From assembly GCA_947044365.1 (NCBI GenBank), contig OX345636.1, forward strand, positions 7,770,001 through 7,834,000: a stretch of 64,000 nucleotides of DNA, written 5' to 3'. Positions 43,648-55,972 of this stretch are shown piece after piece. Positions within the stretch are counted from its first letter, which is position 1; every line of letters begins with the position of its first letter. The notes under the pieces are model-generated. The model had not been told where the DNA came from, did not search any database, and saw only the letters and a list, made by a program, of their open reading frames with translations. This DNA comes from Petrosia ficiformis. Its lineage: Eukaryota; Porifera; Demospongiae; Haplosclerida; Petrosiidae. A program made the translations under genes and the position numbers.

Positions 43648-46097
43648 ATGAGTACACCTCAGTCTTTAGTAACCCATACAACTCCCAAGAGACATAAAAA
43701 TATGTGGCATCACTATTTAAAACATGTCGAATTACCACAAAATATGACAAAGGATGAGTGAGTTTGTGATCCCTAACACACACACACACACGCATGTATT
43801 ATAATCTCTCTATTTAGACTCGTGGACATATTGCTGCCTAGTTTCCCGGACTGTGATTGCTTAATAAAAAATACAGAGAGGATGCAACGGGTGATGCTGT
43901 TGGATTTGGTAGGAGAGAATGAGATGTTGGTACAATCAATTATGAAGTCGATTGACTATGTAAGCATATATACACAAAATAACATTTACTGTCATTACAG
44001 AAGATAGTCACAGTACTAACAGTTGGTACTGTGAGGGTGTGATAAAGCAGGATAAGAGAATGGAGGTGTATGATTTATATCTCATAGAAACATGCATAGA
44101 CAAATTTAATCATGGCAAACACCTTCCTTATACACACTATATTTATATATATATATAATTATAGTTAACTAAACAACACTATATATGTATTAGTTAACTA
44201 TAACTATTATTAATGGCACTTTTAGTAAGCCTAAAATACTTTTAGCTATAAACTAAACTAAACGTTTAAGAAACAGGCATATAGACCATGATACAGTATA
44301 GTTTGCTAATAGTCCTATATACTGAATATATGACAATCGGACACAAAACTCTAGTCCTATATTTTGTATATAGGACCTATTAGCGTTACATATATGAGTC
44401 ATGCCCACTTGAGCAATATCAGGCTTATAATCACCTTCCCCTCAGGCTCAGTGATTATAAACCATGATGGGACATATATATAATTATAATTATAACTAGG
44501 AATACGTATGCGCAGACTGCCTCGCTCGCACTACACTATAGTCGATTAATATCCAGAAAGGTGTGGTTTTAGTCACACTAATTATTTGTCTTTGACACTT
44601 ATAATGGCAGGAAAGAAGAGAGAATTTAGTGATTTGTCATCTTGTGATCCTTGCGATGATGCTAACATACACGGGATTGTCTTGCCTGTCGTTCACTCTC
44701 ATCTAGATCTCGCTGTTTCTGTTCGCTCTTCTGTAGCTCCCGCACTTTGCTTCTTTTTCTCAGTGTAGCTAAGCGTCGAAGGCGTGCTGTAGCTCCCTCA
44801 CTCGTCTCTACATTAGAGCAGTACGCCATCGACAGTACACGCGGTCTATGAATTAACGTGCCTGTGGTCGTACGTTTAATTATTGCATTCCTATATATAT
44901 ATATACAAACTAAGGTCGAGATTTCACTACACTCCCGGATTAGTTGCCTCGCACTAAGGTGCTCGGCAATTATAATTATATACAAAAACTTGACAACTTT
45001 GACTGATTCACAATTACTTGAGGTGTGTCTTGTTATTTCAGAAGGTGACATTCACTGAGTATGGATGTACATGTGCCCCAGTAAGGTTGCACAGACCTAT
45101 GTCCTGTTAACAAATTTTTTAATAATCATCGAAATTGATAAGTAAAGGTCATTCCAGTGATTATAGACAGCCATAATTATAGTAACTTGTGTGAACACAG
45201 TGCCAATGTTGTGGTATGTGATAGTGTTTACTTTCATTGCAGATTACTACTGCTACTGTTCCTCGAAAAACAGTCATTGATAAACTCCAAAGTTCTGTAT
45301 TAAGTCCGAGTTTCCACTTAAACCTTACAGAAAGAGTGGAGCTTTATCAGCAACTCCTGGCAGACCCAAATATAGTGGATGATTTGACTGCATTGGAACA
45401 TATTTTCCAGAACACATACAAGTCCACAGAAAATGAAAAAAAAATCGTTGTGAACTCGTCATTTGAAACTGTTAACAAAATGTTAGATATATACAAATCT
45501 ATAACAGTCGATCTAGCCTTTAAGGAGGCTTCGGGCCGTTCCCTGCTGGGACTTATAATTTCTGAACTAGTTTGTACACTAAAAAAACAAGATTCCAGAT
45601 TTTTATTAAAAGTGGACCATGAATACCGAATAATTGCAACTGGAAAGTCCGGCCCTGACTATGCAGCCGATGTAGCTGCAATTTTTATTGACAAGGTAAG
45701 TACTGCTTTTATTAGTTTGTTATTGTCATTCTGTTTATTTTTCCCCCAGAAAGGGAAAAGGATACCAATAGTTCTGTACGAATACAAACCCCAAGTGCCT
45801 TTGAGCTACAAAGACATAAATTCTTACTATATATGTGAAGTGATGATTCAGGCATATTACTGCGTGAAAATGTTCGGACGTGTAATACATTGTTTGACCG
45901 ACATGTCGGAATGGCATTATTTAAACATTGAATATGATGGGGTACACGATTCTCTAAATATCTGTTGGACCCATTCGTTTGTTGATGAAAATGTTTCTAA
46001 AGCACATGTAAAATTTCTGTGCACAGTGATAGATCCGTTATTTGAAAAGGTCACCACCACCACCGTGGAAAATGCCCAGGAAACGAGCACCTCATAA
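43648..46097 (+). CDS. Candidate PD-(D/E)XK nuclease-fold protein, four exons
   Basis: Exons 43648-43757, 43818-43959, 45243-45695 and 45750-46097. The first junction rebuilds Glu from GA|A (donor GTGAGT, acceptor TATTTAG); the others are phase 0 (GTAAGC ... TTTCATTGCAG; GTAAGT ... CCCCCAG). Joined directly they give 350 residues. Near the middle, SGPDYAADVAAIF then RIPIVLYEYKP has the spacing of a PD-(D/E)XK core: Asp in a beta hairpin and E-x-K (EYK) in the next strand. A Glu/Leu-rich helical region precedes it. Similar cores occur in Crinkler-like and transposon-associated proteins. The 54-bp third intron is a multiple of three without a stop, so retention would insert 18 hydrophobic residues. 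The family call is tentative; the gene structure is firmer. Confidence 0.7.
44606..44690 (+). CDS. Candidate first exon fragment MAGKKREFSDLSSCDPCDD
   Basis: ATG at 44606 opens a frame that continues ANIHGIV. It recalls the starts of a large family of sponge-predicted proteins (pattern DLSSC ... ANIHGIV) known to me only from memory. It is cut off soon after, where the minus-strand candidate begins. Confidence 0.3.
44668..44835 (-). CDS. Candidate first exon, charged helix, minus strand
   Basis: MAYCSNVETSEGATARLRRL then RKRSKVRELQKSEQKQRDLD, then ESERQARQSR and a GTATGT donor. Basic/acidic composition recalls N-termini of Helitron-type proteins, but this is a guess. It overlaps the plus-strand candidate, so at most one of the two is likely real. 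Confidence 0.3.
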
Positions 46098-46099
46098 TA

Positions 46100-46860
46100 A
46101 ATAACACAAATTCATGGGATTTTTTGGTTAACAATTTTGATTAAATTTTTTTTTTGTATTATGTGGTGTGCATGAGTGTGTCAAAAAATAATGATAATTT
46201 GTGGAAGGTTTAGAAATGTTTGTTTGATTTTGTAAAAAAAATATCATGTAGATTGTTTCAATCTCATCAGCACAGTGTATATCCCTTACATTCTAAGTTA
46301 TTTTGAATCAGTAACCTGTGGTAGATTGTTTCAATCTCATCAGCACAGTGTATGTCCCTTACATTCTAAGTTATTTTGAATCAGTAACCTGTGATTCTGA
46401 CTCAACCATTAGCAAATCATAATTTTTCCTAAGCACAACTTCAAGCAAACTTATGAGACAATATCAAATACCCAATTACTACTCAGCACACATCATCACT
46501 CATAATAACAAACCTATATAAGGCTCAGGAAGTTTGAACTCTGAAGCTGTTAAATTTTGCTGTTGTGGCTTATACAATAGACAGCTCTTCCGTCTACTCA
46601 ATTAGTAACTGCTATTGGGACACTCATGACCATATTTGGCATACATGTATATCTACTAGTACTGAAGGTCATGCGTACATGTACAACTATGATAATTGAC
46701 ACCATACAAGCATTGTGACATACTTTCCTAAGCATCATCCACAATTCCCCAATAGCCAATTATTATCTTCATTATAATTAGGTATAACATGTTCAGTTAA
46801 AAATAAATTCAATTTTTTTAAATTCTGGTTGTCAGGGGAGTTCCCAATCCGATCTTTTTC
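46100..46860. other. Downstream of the nuclease-like gene: tandem pair and spacer
   Basis: A 73-bp unit (gtagattgtttcaatctcat ... gaatcagtaacctgtg) is present twice at 46250-46395. No gene otherwise. A polyadenylation signal is not clear; aataaataaca sits just after the stop codon. Confidence 0.6.
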
Positions 46861-46867
46861 TCTCTGC

Positions 46868-47065
46868 TTGTGGCTAAATATTGCTTCAAAGCACTCTCCA
46901 AGCATTTCAAAAAATGTGCTTAAAGTGCTTTCAAAGCACTTTAAGCACATTTAAAGTGCTTGACTCATGTCGGAATTATTTGTAGATACTGATTTTGTGT
47001 ACATGTGACACTATGTAGACTAGTCTACATAGTGTACTACTAGTACTGTATCAATCTTAAAAAGT
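46868..47065. repeat. Dispersed repeat with tcaaagcact words, copy 1
   Basis: gtggctaaatattgcttcaa ... gtgcttgactcatgtcggaa ... gattttgtgtacatgtgac matches 49975-50080. This copy has an extra palindromic aagtgctttcaaagcacttt block. tagactagtctacatagtgt at 47017 matches 49474. Confidence 0.85.
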
Positions 47066-47379
47066 ATTTGAAATATCCTTCTTTAATGAACACAGGCTGC
47101 GCATGTATTATATATATATAATAGTAACTGATTAGAAGAATTTACATGTAGAACCCAATGTTATACAGATAAAAACATATGATTTACCACTTTGTCAAAT
47201 CCACCTACGAATTTGCAAGTAATTAGCATTTTACTTTCTGATCCAGTAATGACAACATATCGTCCCAACGACAAATTATTCATGATAATCACATTTGCCC
47301 ATCTAGAAAGGAAAGAATGTAGGATAATTCCACACACACACATAATTATATATATTATATGTATATATACCATGCTAAC

Positions 47380-47548
47380 AGCCACATCAAAGTTACCGAC
47401 AGGTGTTTATATACGCAATATACACCCAACCGCAGGTGGATAAGGGCTGATATAAGACCTATAATAATATCATAATAGATTGCATCAGTCTGAGCATGTG
47501 CAGTCAAGTCTGATATATATTGATTATATATTATTATATATATATAAT

Positions 47549-47611
<63 letters not shown>

Positions 47612-47620
47612 TCAATCCTG
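47380..47620. repeat. Inverted copy of 34070-34200 plus AT microsatellite
   Basis: caaagttaccgacaggtgtt, acccaaccgcaggtggata and gattgcatcagtctgagcat are the reverse complements of 34060-34190. A (TA)n tract follows at 47515-47607. Confidence 0.8.
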
Positions 47621-48152
47621 TCATGTGATCCACCATGTGGACCCAAATTAACAGCTAAGCAGCAAGCAGTTCACATGGCTTCACCACAGGTAGAAGTTGC
47701 TGACACTTCCTTCTCAGGCAACTAATTTTTGTTACTGCTGTTAATTACTGTTAATACAAAGAGCTATACTTGTGATGTACATGTAATTAACTTTAGTGAC
47801 ATTAATTTGGGACATTAATTTCAGTCCCATTCAAAAATTTGAATTGAATTCAGACACTCCTGGCTCTCCCTCCACCTGCTGCTTATCCACTCTCACCTTT
47901 GTACTCTATGGGTGTGTAGGTGGGTTTGCTTTTTAAATTACTTAAGGACATCTTCTATGAATCTAATTAAAAAGGCAAACCCACAATTACCTGCAGCACC
48001 GTTGATCTCTGATATAGTACATGTACTTAGATCGCTCTAACTCTCATCCTTCAATTGCACAGCTTTACATGAATAATGTACATGTATTACAGGTACAGTA
48101 GTTAACAGAACATATGGGGATATCAAAATCAAACAAGCTCATGAATTACATG

Positions 48153-48415
48153 TAGTCTGCCTAGCCAGACCCAACCTACATGTACATTCACTACGAAAGA
48201 AGGGTCTGGTCCACAGCGTCAAGTACCTGGCAAACTGGTAATTGAATTCACAACTCTAGTAATGACAGCTGGCTTACTAGCAAAGTATAGTTATGAACAA
48301 ATTATAAGTATTTTGATTATGGTTTATAAAAACTCTGGCTAAACTCTTTAGCTAGTACATGTACAGTGGGTGAGACCTCTCCTTCATAGTAAGTTGGGTT
48401 TGGCTATGCGAGACT
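48153..48415. mobile_element. MITE with 27-bp imperfect inverted ends
   Basis: Left tagtctgcctagccagaccc then aacctac; right, inverted, tagtctcgcatagccaaacc then caactta. About 263 bp, non-coding. A lone similar end (gggtctggctacacaagact) occurs at 11209-11228. Confidence 0.65.
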
Positions 48416-48419
48416 AATG

Positions 48420-49675
48420 TACAAGTACATTGTACACATATGTTTTAAATGTATCAAAGCCTTGTTGGCTTGCCCTAACATGTTCCTTCTAACAGGCTAA
48501 ACCCTACAACATTAGGCAATGACAGCCCAACATCAGAAGCCATAGCTGTGGAACCAATTATCTGGTACATGATAAACAGTAGTGGTTGAACTTACACTTA
48601 ATTACATGCATTATATTACATGTATATACAAGAATAATAAAAAAAAACATTTCCAATACAAAAGAAAGAAGATGTAGGGATGTCAAAAACTGTCTAACCA
48701 CACTGTTTTGACAAAGCCACAAAACAAGAATGTGGGTTGTTATACTCAACTATTACAGATATATATTATATCACCTTCAACTGAAAATATGTTGTGAAGA
48801 GTTCCTGCTTGACTGTGTTTTGTAGGTGAATGAAGACCACTTAAGGATTCTTCCTAGGATAAAGAGGTACATGTTTGTATGGCAAAAGGATTATGAAGGC
48901 TGATATGAAATTATGTCAGATCAACATGTACATTGGTTGGCATTATCTGACAGCATTAACTTGATGTCATACACATAAAAAAAAAAAACACAGACACACA
49001 CTTGGGCCCTGGTTGCTTTGAGATATTTTTTTACTTATAATACAGGTGAAGAAACTAAGGTGGAAATTTACATAGGCAAGCATAAACTAAGCTCATGTAG
49101 CACACTATTGACCCAATGAAGTTGATATTTGCCACTTCTCTCTCTGGACCACTGATAGCATTGCCTCTTTTATTAATGTATATTCTCAATGGTGAACACA
49201 CAACATTGTATAGGCCCATACACAAAAAACTTCTGAATCTATTTGTAGACATACATGGGGCAAGCACTTAGTAAAGTGCTTGAAGCTCAATTTCAAGTAC
49301 TTTCTAAGGGCTTGAAGCACAAACACAAGCACTTTTTGACTAAATATACACTCCCTAGCTTCAGAGGATGACAGTTTCTCTATGAAGAAAACAATGTGAC
49401 AGAAAATATATCATAAAATCAACTGATATGAATTTTTGTAAATTTTAGTACTACAATTACTGCTCAGTACTAGACTAGTCTACATAGTGTACTACTAGTA
49501 CTCTATCAATCTTACCATGTGCTTCATCCAATTAGTTGAAACTTTAGTAGATCCAGATATGGTCTCATCACAGTGTTTACATATGGCCTTAAAAGATGCC
49601 TTCCAAAGACTGAGGGTTATTAAAACAGTAGGTAGCTTTTTCTCAGCCATCTTAGCCTAAAAGTGAAAATAGCAG
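48420..49675. other. Spacer, no gene supported
   Basis: Contains a single arm of the 35250 foldback element (48629-48690) and pieces of the tagactagtctacata repeat. Nothing coding recognised. Confidence 0.4.
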
Positions 49676-49689
49676 TATCAAAGTCACTG

Positions 49690-49805
49690 CTCTTTTCACA
49701 CTTTGACAAAGTGTGAAATAGCAGCTGTCAAAAGAATTATCTCCACATGTGAAAATAGCAGCTGTCAAAAGAATTATCTCCACATGTGAAAATAGCAGCT
49801 GAATT
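49690..49805. repeat. Tandem repeat of about 48 bp, 2.5 copies
   Basis: gtgaaa(a)tagcagctg then tcaaaagaattatctccaca repeats in direct order. Confidence 0.85.
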
Positions 49806-49974
49806 AGTGTGAATAGAACTGCCTTGGTACAATTTACACATACTGATTACCAGTATTGATTAAAAATTTATGAATGTATAAAGCACTTCAAGCCTTTGGG
49901 CTTAAAAGTGCTTATAATGTGCACTAATGCTATAATGTGCTTAAGTGCAAGCTCAAGCACAAGCACAATTTAGT

Positions 49975-50185
49975 GCTTGTGGCTAAAAATTGCTTCAAAG
50001 CACCCTCCAAGCATTTCAAAAAATGTGCTTGACTCATGTCGGAATTATTTGTAGATACTGATTTTGTATACATGTGACATTTTCAGGGCAAACCATGGAC
50101 AATCAGAATATACATACACTGATCAGATTGTTTCGACCTATTGGGTCTCATCAGCATGGTGTATCCCAAATTCACAATGCAATAA
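49975..50185. repeat. Copies of the tcaaagca repeat and of the gattgtttcgacc repeat, adjacent
   Basis: 49975-50080 matches 46868-47010. 50130-50185 (gattgtttcgacctattggg tctcatcagca) matches the reverse strand of 43140-43210. Confidence 0.8.
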
Positions 50186-50439
50186 TACACTGACAGATTG
50201 ACACTATGTAAATAGAGTAATTATGTACCTCCAGTATAAGAGATGTACTACTTTCCAATCAACTGGTTGCATCAACTGGTTGCATCAACTATATCAGAAA
50301 AGCTACCACTGCCTTCATCATCTATAAGGTTTCTTTTTTCTTTCGTGTCTAGTATAGTCAGTATACCTCATATACGGTATATCGCATAGAACTCGCGGGA
50401 TCCTATTTCTATTTACACTCGGGTATGACCATAATTATA

Positions 50440-51620
50440 CTTAGCAACATATGCTTACATGTATATGTACATATATATGTATGACTCTACTAGTACTGAG
50501 GGTCATACATGTAGTGCACATATGACCATACTTATACTTACCAACATATGCGTATATGCATATGTACATAGGTATGTATGACTCTACTAGTACTGAGGGT
50601 CATACATGTAGTGCACATATGACCATACTTATACTTACCAACATATGCGTATATGCATATGTACATAGGTATGTATGACTCTACTAGTACTGAGGGTCAT
50701 ACATGTATTGCACATACATGTACATGTATGACCATACTTATACTTAGCAACATATGTGTATATGCATATGTACATAGGTATGTATGACTCTACTAGTACT
50801 GAGGTCATACATGTATTGCACATACATGTACATGTATGACCATACTTATACTTAGCAACATATGTGTACATGTATATGTACATGTATATGTACATATATA
50901 TGTATGACTCTAGTAGTACTGGGTCATACATGTAGTGCACATGCATGTACATGTATGACCATACTTATACACATGCGTACATGTATATGTACATGTACAT
51001 GTACATATATATGTATGACTGTACTAGTACTGAGGGTAGTGCACATATGACCATACATATTTTTAGCAACATATGTGTACATGTACATGTACATATATAT
51101 GTATATATGAGTACTGAGGGTCATACATGTTGCGCACATACATGTACATGTATGACCATACTTATACTTAGCAACATATGTGTACATGTATATGTACATA
51201 TATATGTATGACTCTAGTAGTACTGGGTCATACATGTAGTGCACATGCATGTACATGTATGACCATACTTATACACATGCGTACATGTATATGTACATGT
51301 ACATATATATGTATGACTGTACTAGTACTGAGGGTAGTGCACATATGACCATACATATACTTAGCAACATATGTGTACATGTACATGTACATATATATGT
51401 ATATATGAGTACTGAGGGTCATACATGTTGTGCACATACATGTACAAGTATGACCATACTTATACTTAGCAACATATGTGTACATTTATATGTACAGACT
51501 CTACTAGTACTGAGGGTCATACATGTTGTGCACATATGACCATACTTATACTTAGCAACATACACATACATGTATATGTACATATATATGTATGACTCTA
51601 CTAGTACTGAGGGTTATACA
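50440..51620. repeat. Minisatellite of about 95-120 bp, 11-12 copies
   Basis: Unit contains actctactagtactgagg, gtcatacatgtagtgcacat, gaccatacttatacttagca and acatatgtgtacatgtatat. Unit length varies through the number of TACATG steps. Two larger blocks (50900-51210 and 51200-51530) are near-copies of each other. Confidence 0.93.
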
Positions 51621-51951
51621 AAGGGGAAAAGAAGGAATAAGAAGAGAGGAAGAAGATGAGGAGAAGAGAATGAAAATACATGTAGGTAAAGGAAATGGAA
51701 GAAAGGTGGAGAAGGAAGAGTTAAGGGAGATGAGGAACAGATAAGGAAGAAGAGGAAGTTAGAAGGAACAAATATCAAAAGGAGGTCAAGAAAAGAATGG
51801 GTGGAGGAAAAGGAGAAGACATTGTGCATCACAAAGTACCTTCTAGGTCTGGCAATATGAGAAGCTGAACGTGATCTACAAACTGTTTCAGGATGTGTAA
51901 AATGACGAGGATATGGTTCAGCCACTCCACTATAAAATGTTAAGATGACAC

Positions 51952-51997
51952 CTTGTTCCCATAGAAATGCATACTGAGAAAACATCTTACACAATGA
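51952..51997 (-). CDS. Possible dynein heavy chain tail exon (second of two)
   Basis: CCATTAG acceptor, frame SLCKMFSQYAFLWEQ, donor G|GTGTCA. The ending YAFLW resembles the aromatic-Leu-Trp motif after tail helices in dynein heavy chains. It joins in phase 0 to the exon at 52428-52520. Confidence 0.35.
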
Positions 51998-52427
51998 CTA
52001 ATGGATGTAAAAAGAAACAAATATCACATGTATATATGTACATGTACATGTAGAGGTACATATGTACATGTAATGTTTGAGTACACTAAACATGAATTAC
52101 ATGCTACAATGTACACATGTATATGTGTATATCATAATAAACATAATAAAGTGAATAGTAAACTGATTACATGTACATTGTTTTCCATTTTAATACAAAT
52201 AACTTATCACACATCTACATGTACATGTGTACTTGTACTTGTTTACACACATACACACACCCTAACTATAGCACACACACATGCACCCATACGTGCACTG
52301 TAGCACATACATACACATACAACCTGTATACATGTAAACATACATGCATACATCTGTGGTAATACATATTGATTTCATGGATGATGAACACATAATGATC
52401 AACATACATGTATGAACAGTTAGTTAC

Positions 52428-52520
52428 CTGGCATTGTCTTGCACTGGTTTCTATATGAGCAGTAATCTTCTGTACAACACTCAATACTTCATTATCATTA
52501 CTAATCTCATTGAAATAGTC
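52428..52520 (-). CDS. Possible dynein heavy chain tail exon (first of two)
   Basis: TTTTTTGCAG acceptor, DYFNEISNDNEVLSVVQK then ITAHIETSARQCQ, GTAACT donor; exactly 31 codons, phase 0. The helical pattern and the YLW-type follow-on exon suggest the N-terminal tail (DHC_N region) of an axonemal dynein. This is weaker than the AAA-region fragments. Confidence 0.4.
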
Positions 52521-52559
52521 CTGCAAAAAAAACACAACACATATTACAAATATGAATAC

Positions 52560-52770
52560 ATGTATCATTAACCACATAATATTTCTGACCCCAAGGTGGA
52601 ACAATTACAACCTGCAAGCACATCACATAAGGTAATGTACACAACTGGAAAGAACAGGTTCAAGTACACCAATGTGCAATGGGAGGTCATGTTGATCACC
52701 TCCTGTAAGGCTTGATTTATATCATGCATGCCAAGGCATAAGACAAAAGGGGGGAGTCTTGTGCACATAT
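52560..52770. repeat. Dispersed repeat, copies at 59310-59535 and in part 56720-56830
   Basis: gaccccaaggtgga(a/g)caatta, aagaacaggttcaagtacac and acctcctgtaaggcttgatt are shared nearly perfectly with 59310-59535. The 59 kb copy has two short extra segments. Confidence 0.88.
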
Positions 52771-53375
52771 ATAGATACATACATAGATACATACATACAT
52801 ACATAGATATGTATGTACATGTATGTATATGTGTATGTAGGTGTATATATGCAGGCATTTATGTATGTCTGTACTGTATATAAGTATGTATGTATGTATG
52901 TATGTACATAGATGTGTATGTAGGTGTATGTATGCAGGTATTTATGTATGTATGTATGTATGTACATATATGTGTATGTAGGTGTATGTATGCAGGTATT
53001 TATGTATGTATTTATGTATGTATGTATGTATATAAGTATGTATGTATATGTATTATGTACATGTAATATGTATGTACTATGTTTGTATGTATTTATGTAT
53101 GTACATGTATGTACATATATGTGTATGTAGGTACATGTATGCAGGTATTTATGTATGTATGTATATAAGTATGTATGTATATATGTAATATGTACATGTA
53201 ATATGTATGTACGCAGGTATATGTTTGTATATATGTATGTATCTATGTATGTACATATACATGTATGTGTATGTAGGTATATGTATGGAGGTATTTATGT
53301 ATGTATGTATATAAGTACGTATGAATGTATATGTAATATGTATGTATCTATGTATGTACATATATGTGTATGTAC
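52770..53375. repeat. Minisatellite of about 95-125 bp rich in gtatgtat
   Basis: Unit: tatatgtgtatgtaggt, gtatgtatgcaggtatttat, then a variable number of gtat steps and tataagtatgtatg. About five copies. Open frames on both strands are artefacts. Confidence 0.93.
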
Positions 53376-53639
53376 AGGAGTCCATAATAGAAAAAACATA
53401 AGAGGAGGGAGTGTGAATCGTTCACACATTAATTGATTTTTCCTTCTGCGATCTCTCGCTAGCGGATATACTATTTTTAGCATTTGTAAATCTACCACAC
53501 CCAACGAACATGTTTGAAGACATGGGTACAAATGACTCTGAAAAAAAAAAGAAGCCACGAAAAACGAAATTTCTGAAACGTGACTTGGCATTTTTTTAGC
53601 ATACAAAAAGAATGTAAGGCTATTTCAGGAGAAAGGAAA

Positions 53640-53895
53640 GAAATGGATCAAGAGAAAATGCAGGGGAATGGTCAGTTTGAAATAGGTGGAGCTTTGGGTA
53701 GGGCTAATGGAATCACCACTCTATTATTTTCCTGTTGTGTACATGTATAATATCCCAGAATCAAATAGGATGATTTCTTAAATTTTGAAACAAACTTTGG
53801 GAATGATTTCATGTACTTTACTTTTTTGTAGGTTAGCTTCTCAGCTGTTTAATTATAACATGAAGCATAAATTTAATCTGCATATTACATGTAGA
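53640..53895. repeat. Inverted partner of 25195-25450
   Basis: atgcaggggaatggtcagtt ... taaatttaatctgcatatta is the reverse complement of the copy at 25.2 kb with few differences. Confidence 0.85.
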
Positions 53896-53999
53896 TAATT
53901 ATACTGCCGTACAAATTAAAATCCCCATAACTAAATTTACCAAGTCTGTTGTACAAAAGAAGTGAAGTTGTGTCCTAACAGCAACAGGTATGTACTTAC

Positions 54000-54285
54000 T
54001 CTTGGTCTCATCAATCTCTTTCTCTGTCTTCTCAGCATCAGATACCTTTGCCTGAATCTCACTAGACTTAGTTTTAGATGCTTGCAGTGCAGTGTCTTTA
54101 TCAGATCAACATCATCCACCGGATTACCTTCAGAGTTTGATAATCGATATAATATCTTGTCTTCTATTTCTCTGAGTTCCTGTTTCATTTTGGCATTTGA
54201 TATGATGAGGGCATTATTTGCTTCTTCTAAATCAGGACTTTCTTCAGCTACAACTATACCTCCTAACAGCTGATCCTCTAATCCT
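54000..54285 (-). pseudogene. Dynein heavy chain exon (AAA5-AAA6 region) with a 5-bp duplication
   Basis: ACACAG acceptor, then GLEDQLLGGIVVAEESPDLE, NNALIISNAKMKQELREIED and KILYRLSNSEGNPVDDVD, the conserved region after AAA5 of axonemal dynein heavy chains (pattern GLEDQLLG, ERPDLEE, EIEDKIL, SEGN). At 54085-54094 (plus numbering) CAGTG is doubled, shifting the frame. In the shifted frame the sequence continues ASKTKSSEIQAKVSDAEK then TEKEIDE to an A|GTAAGT donor. So the exon is complete in outline and broken by one small duplication. Confidence 0.82.
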
Positions 54286-54535
54286 CTGTGTAATACATAT
54301 GTAACATGAGAAAGGAGTACATGTACACTGTATATACACTGCATAGTACATTGTGTCAAATGTGACTGTATATAGGTATGTTACAGGCAGCCAACCACGG
54401 GACAATACATGTGAATTGAGAAAGTCAGTTTACTATGTATTATACATTATACTATATGCTGTACATGTACATTGTAAAGTCAGCCTGTTCATACAGATGT
54501 ATGAGATGTTTGATTCGAACACTGCCAACTGGGCT

Positions 54536-54677
54536 GCCTTGGTAGCTCAGTTGGTAGAGCATCTGTCTGGAGTACAGAGTGTCGTGGGTTCGAATCCTAC
54601 CTGAGGCAACTCTCATTTTCGTTTTTCCATTTGCCTTAGGTGTCTTTCCTTCTTTCTACATCTCCGATAACATCATG
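54536..54677 (+). mobile_element. tRNA-derived SINE, copy 2
   Basis: tRNA-like head 54536-54608, body tctcattttcgtttttcca, caggtgt-like step, short CTTT tail, then tacatctccgataacatcat, which is shared with 58330-58348. Anticodon loop ctggagt. Confidence 0.82.
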
Positions 54678-55449
54678 CATACATGTGTACATACATGTAC
54701 ATGTACATGCATACATACCCAGGAGAGAGTGTGAAGTTTACAAGGGTAACTTTAGTAGTAGATACTTCAAGTGTATAATGAAGATTAGGTAGTGCTTGTT
54801 TGAAAGTCTTGGAAAAAAATGGATGAACAGTCTATATGGATGAATGGAAACGAGGTATAAAGATTGATTGATATATGTACAAATTGAGGAAACAGATAGA
54901 TCAATCAAGTACATATATAGCATCTCGTGGTCAGATATAAAATCTGCCCTTCTCCAAAGTGCCAACAAAAAGGTAGGAGAAGCATCAGACATCAACAAAG
55001 GTTTTGTCTTTCGTGAAATATGTTAATTATAACACGCCTACTCGTGCTATATCAGATTTATAATCACCTCACCCTTGGGCATGTATATATATATATATGC
55101 ATAAAGGAACCATCTAGGTGATAAGCAGAGAGGTTGATAATTCAAAGAGGAGTACATACATACATGTAGATAGATAGACATGAAGAAACATGTAGCGATA
55201 TTTAGCTTACTGAATAATTGCATTACACATGCAACGCAGGTACAGTCTGTACATGTACATGTACATCATGTATGATTGTTAATGAGGTACAGTAGCAGTT
55301 ACTTTGAATAGGAAAACAACTGACATTAAAATCTGTCAGTAATCTTGATATTGTTTCTGATAGGCCAATAGTATGTATAGAAACTACATGTACATGTACA
55401 TACATATAAATTGTGTTACATGCATGTACATTGTAAAATAACAATATTT

Positions 55450-55636
55450 ATTATCAAGAGGAAAATTATACAACTAAAGGTCATCATAGACACAATCCCC
55501 CAGGGTTCTATAGCTAAAGAGCTGAAGAAAGGTGTTGTACCACTCTATGCAATGCCATTTTCTTTTGATGTGGTCAAAGGAATGCAACCAAATCACAAAT
55601 ATGCTTTGATTTTTGTGTCAGCACCACTCTGTTAAA
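55450..55636 (+). other. Open stretch, unidentified
   Basis: The frame KIIQLKVIIDTIPQGSIAKE, LKKGVVPLYAMPFSFDVV, ending VSAPLC looks protein-like but lacks splice sites and family, and is opposite to the dynein exons around it. Confidence 0.2.
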
Positions 55637-55822
55637 GTGTGGCTAGCTATATGTACAATATAACACTGAATTCCTAATATATATATATACATGTACACAC
55701 ATAGAATGATGGATTATAAAATGAAGTGACATACATGTACATGAACAGATACACATACTGTATGTAATTAAAAGACAAATTACATGTACATGTACGTGTA
55801 CATGTACATGTCATGTACTAAC

Positions 55823-55972
55823 TTGTCGCAGTAGAATTGGTTCTAGAGCTGGATCTAATCCCTCTCCAACATTTTCAAGCAGGCAAGGTTTACCAAATCT
55901 AACAGCATTCTCTAAACTTCTCAAGAAATCTTTATTAGTTAGTTTGAGGACATCAAGATTGTTGTTCTTTTC
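55823..55972 (-). CDS. Dynein heavy chain exon (AAA5)
   Basis: Minus frame [38 protein letters not shown] and [10 protein letters not shown] ending at a GTTAGT donor. It is the AAA5 stretch of axonemal dynein heavy chains (pattern NNL, KL, DFLR, LEN, FG, LLENVGE, LDP, LEP, LL). The frame is intact, but the acceptor side is uncertain. It precedes the 54000-54285 exon in correct order with an unusually long 1.5 kb gap that should hold further AAA5 exons but does not visibly. Confidence 0.75.

Larger units (their letters stand above)
43960..45242. other. Repeat-filled second intron of the nuclease-like gene
   Basis: At 1,283 bp it is far longer than the other two introns (60 and 54 bp). It contains ttagttaactataac MITE pieces (44160-44280), a tcctatattttgtatatagg palindrome block (44310-44400), the inverted copy of the 19339 repeat (44895-44975) and two exon-like stretches on opposite strands. 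It is probably several nested insertions. An additional exon cannot be excluded. Confidence 0.55.

Noticed and set aside
52568..52858. Minus frame with LGMHDINQALQEVINM
   Set aside because: Part of a dispersed repeat; the second copy at 59.4 kb carries stops and length changes in the same frame.
54536..54608. Functional tRNA-Ser(GGA) gene
   Set aside because: The variable arm is five bases, the acceptor stem has G-T pairs, and the same head plus body plus CTTT tail occurs three times, so it is a SINE.
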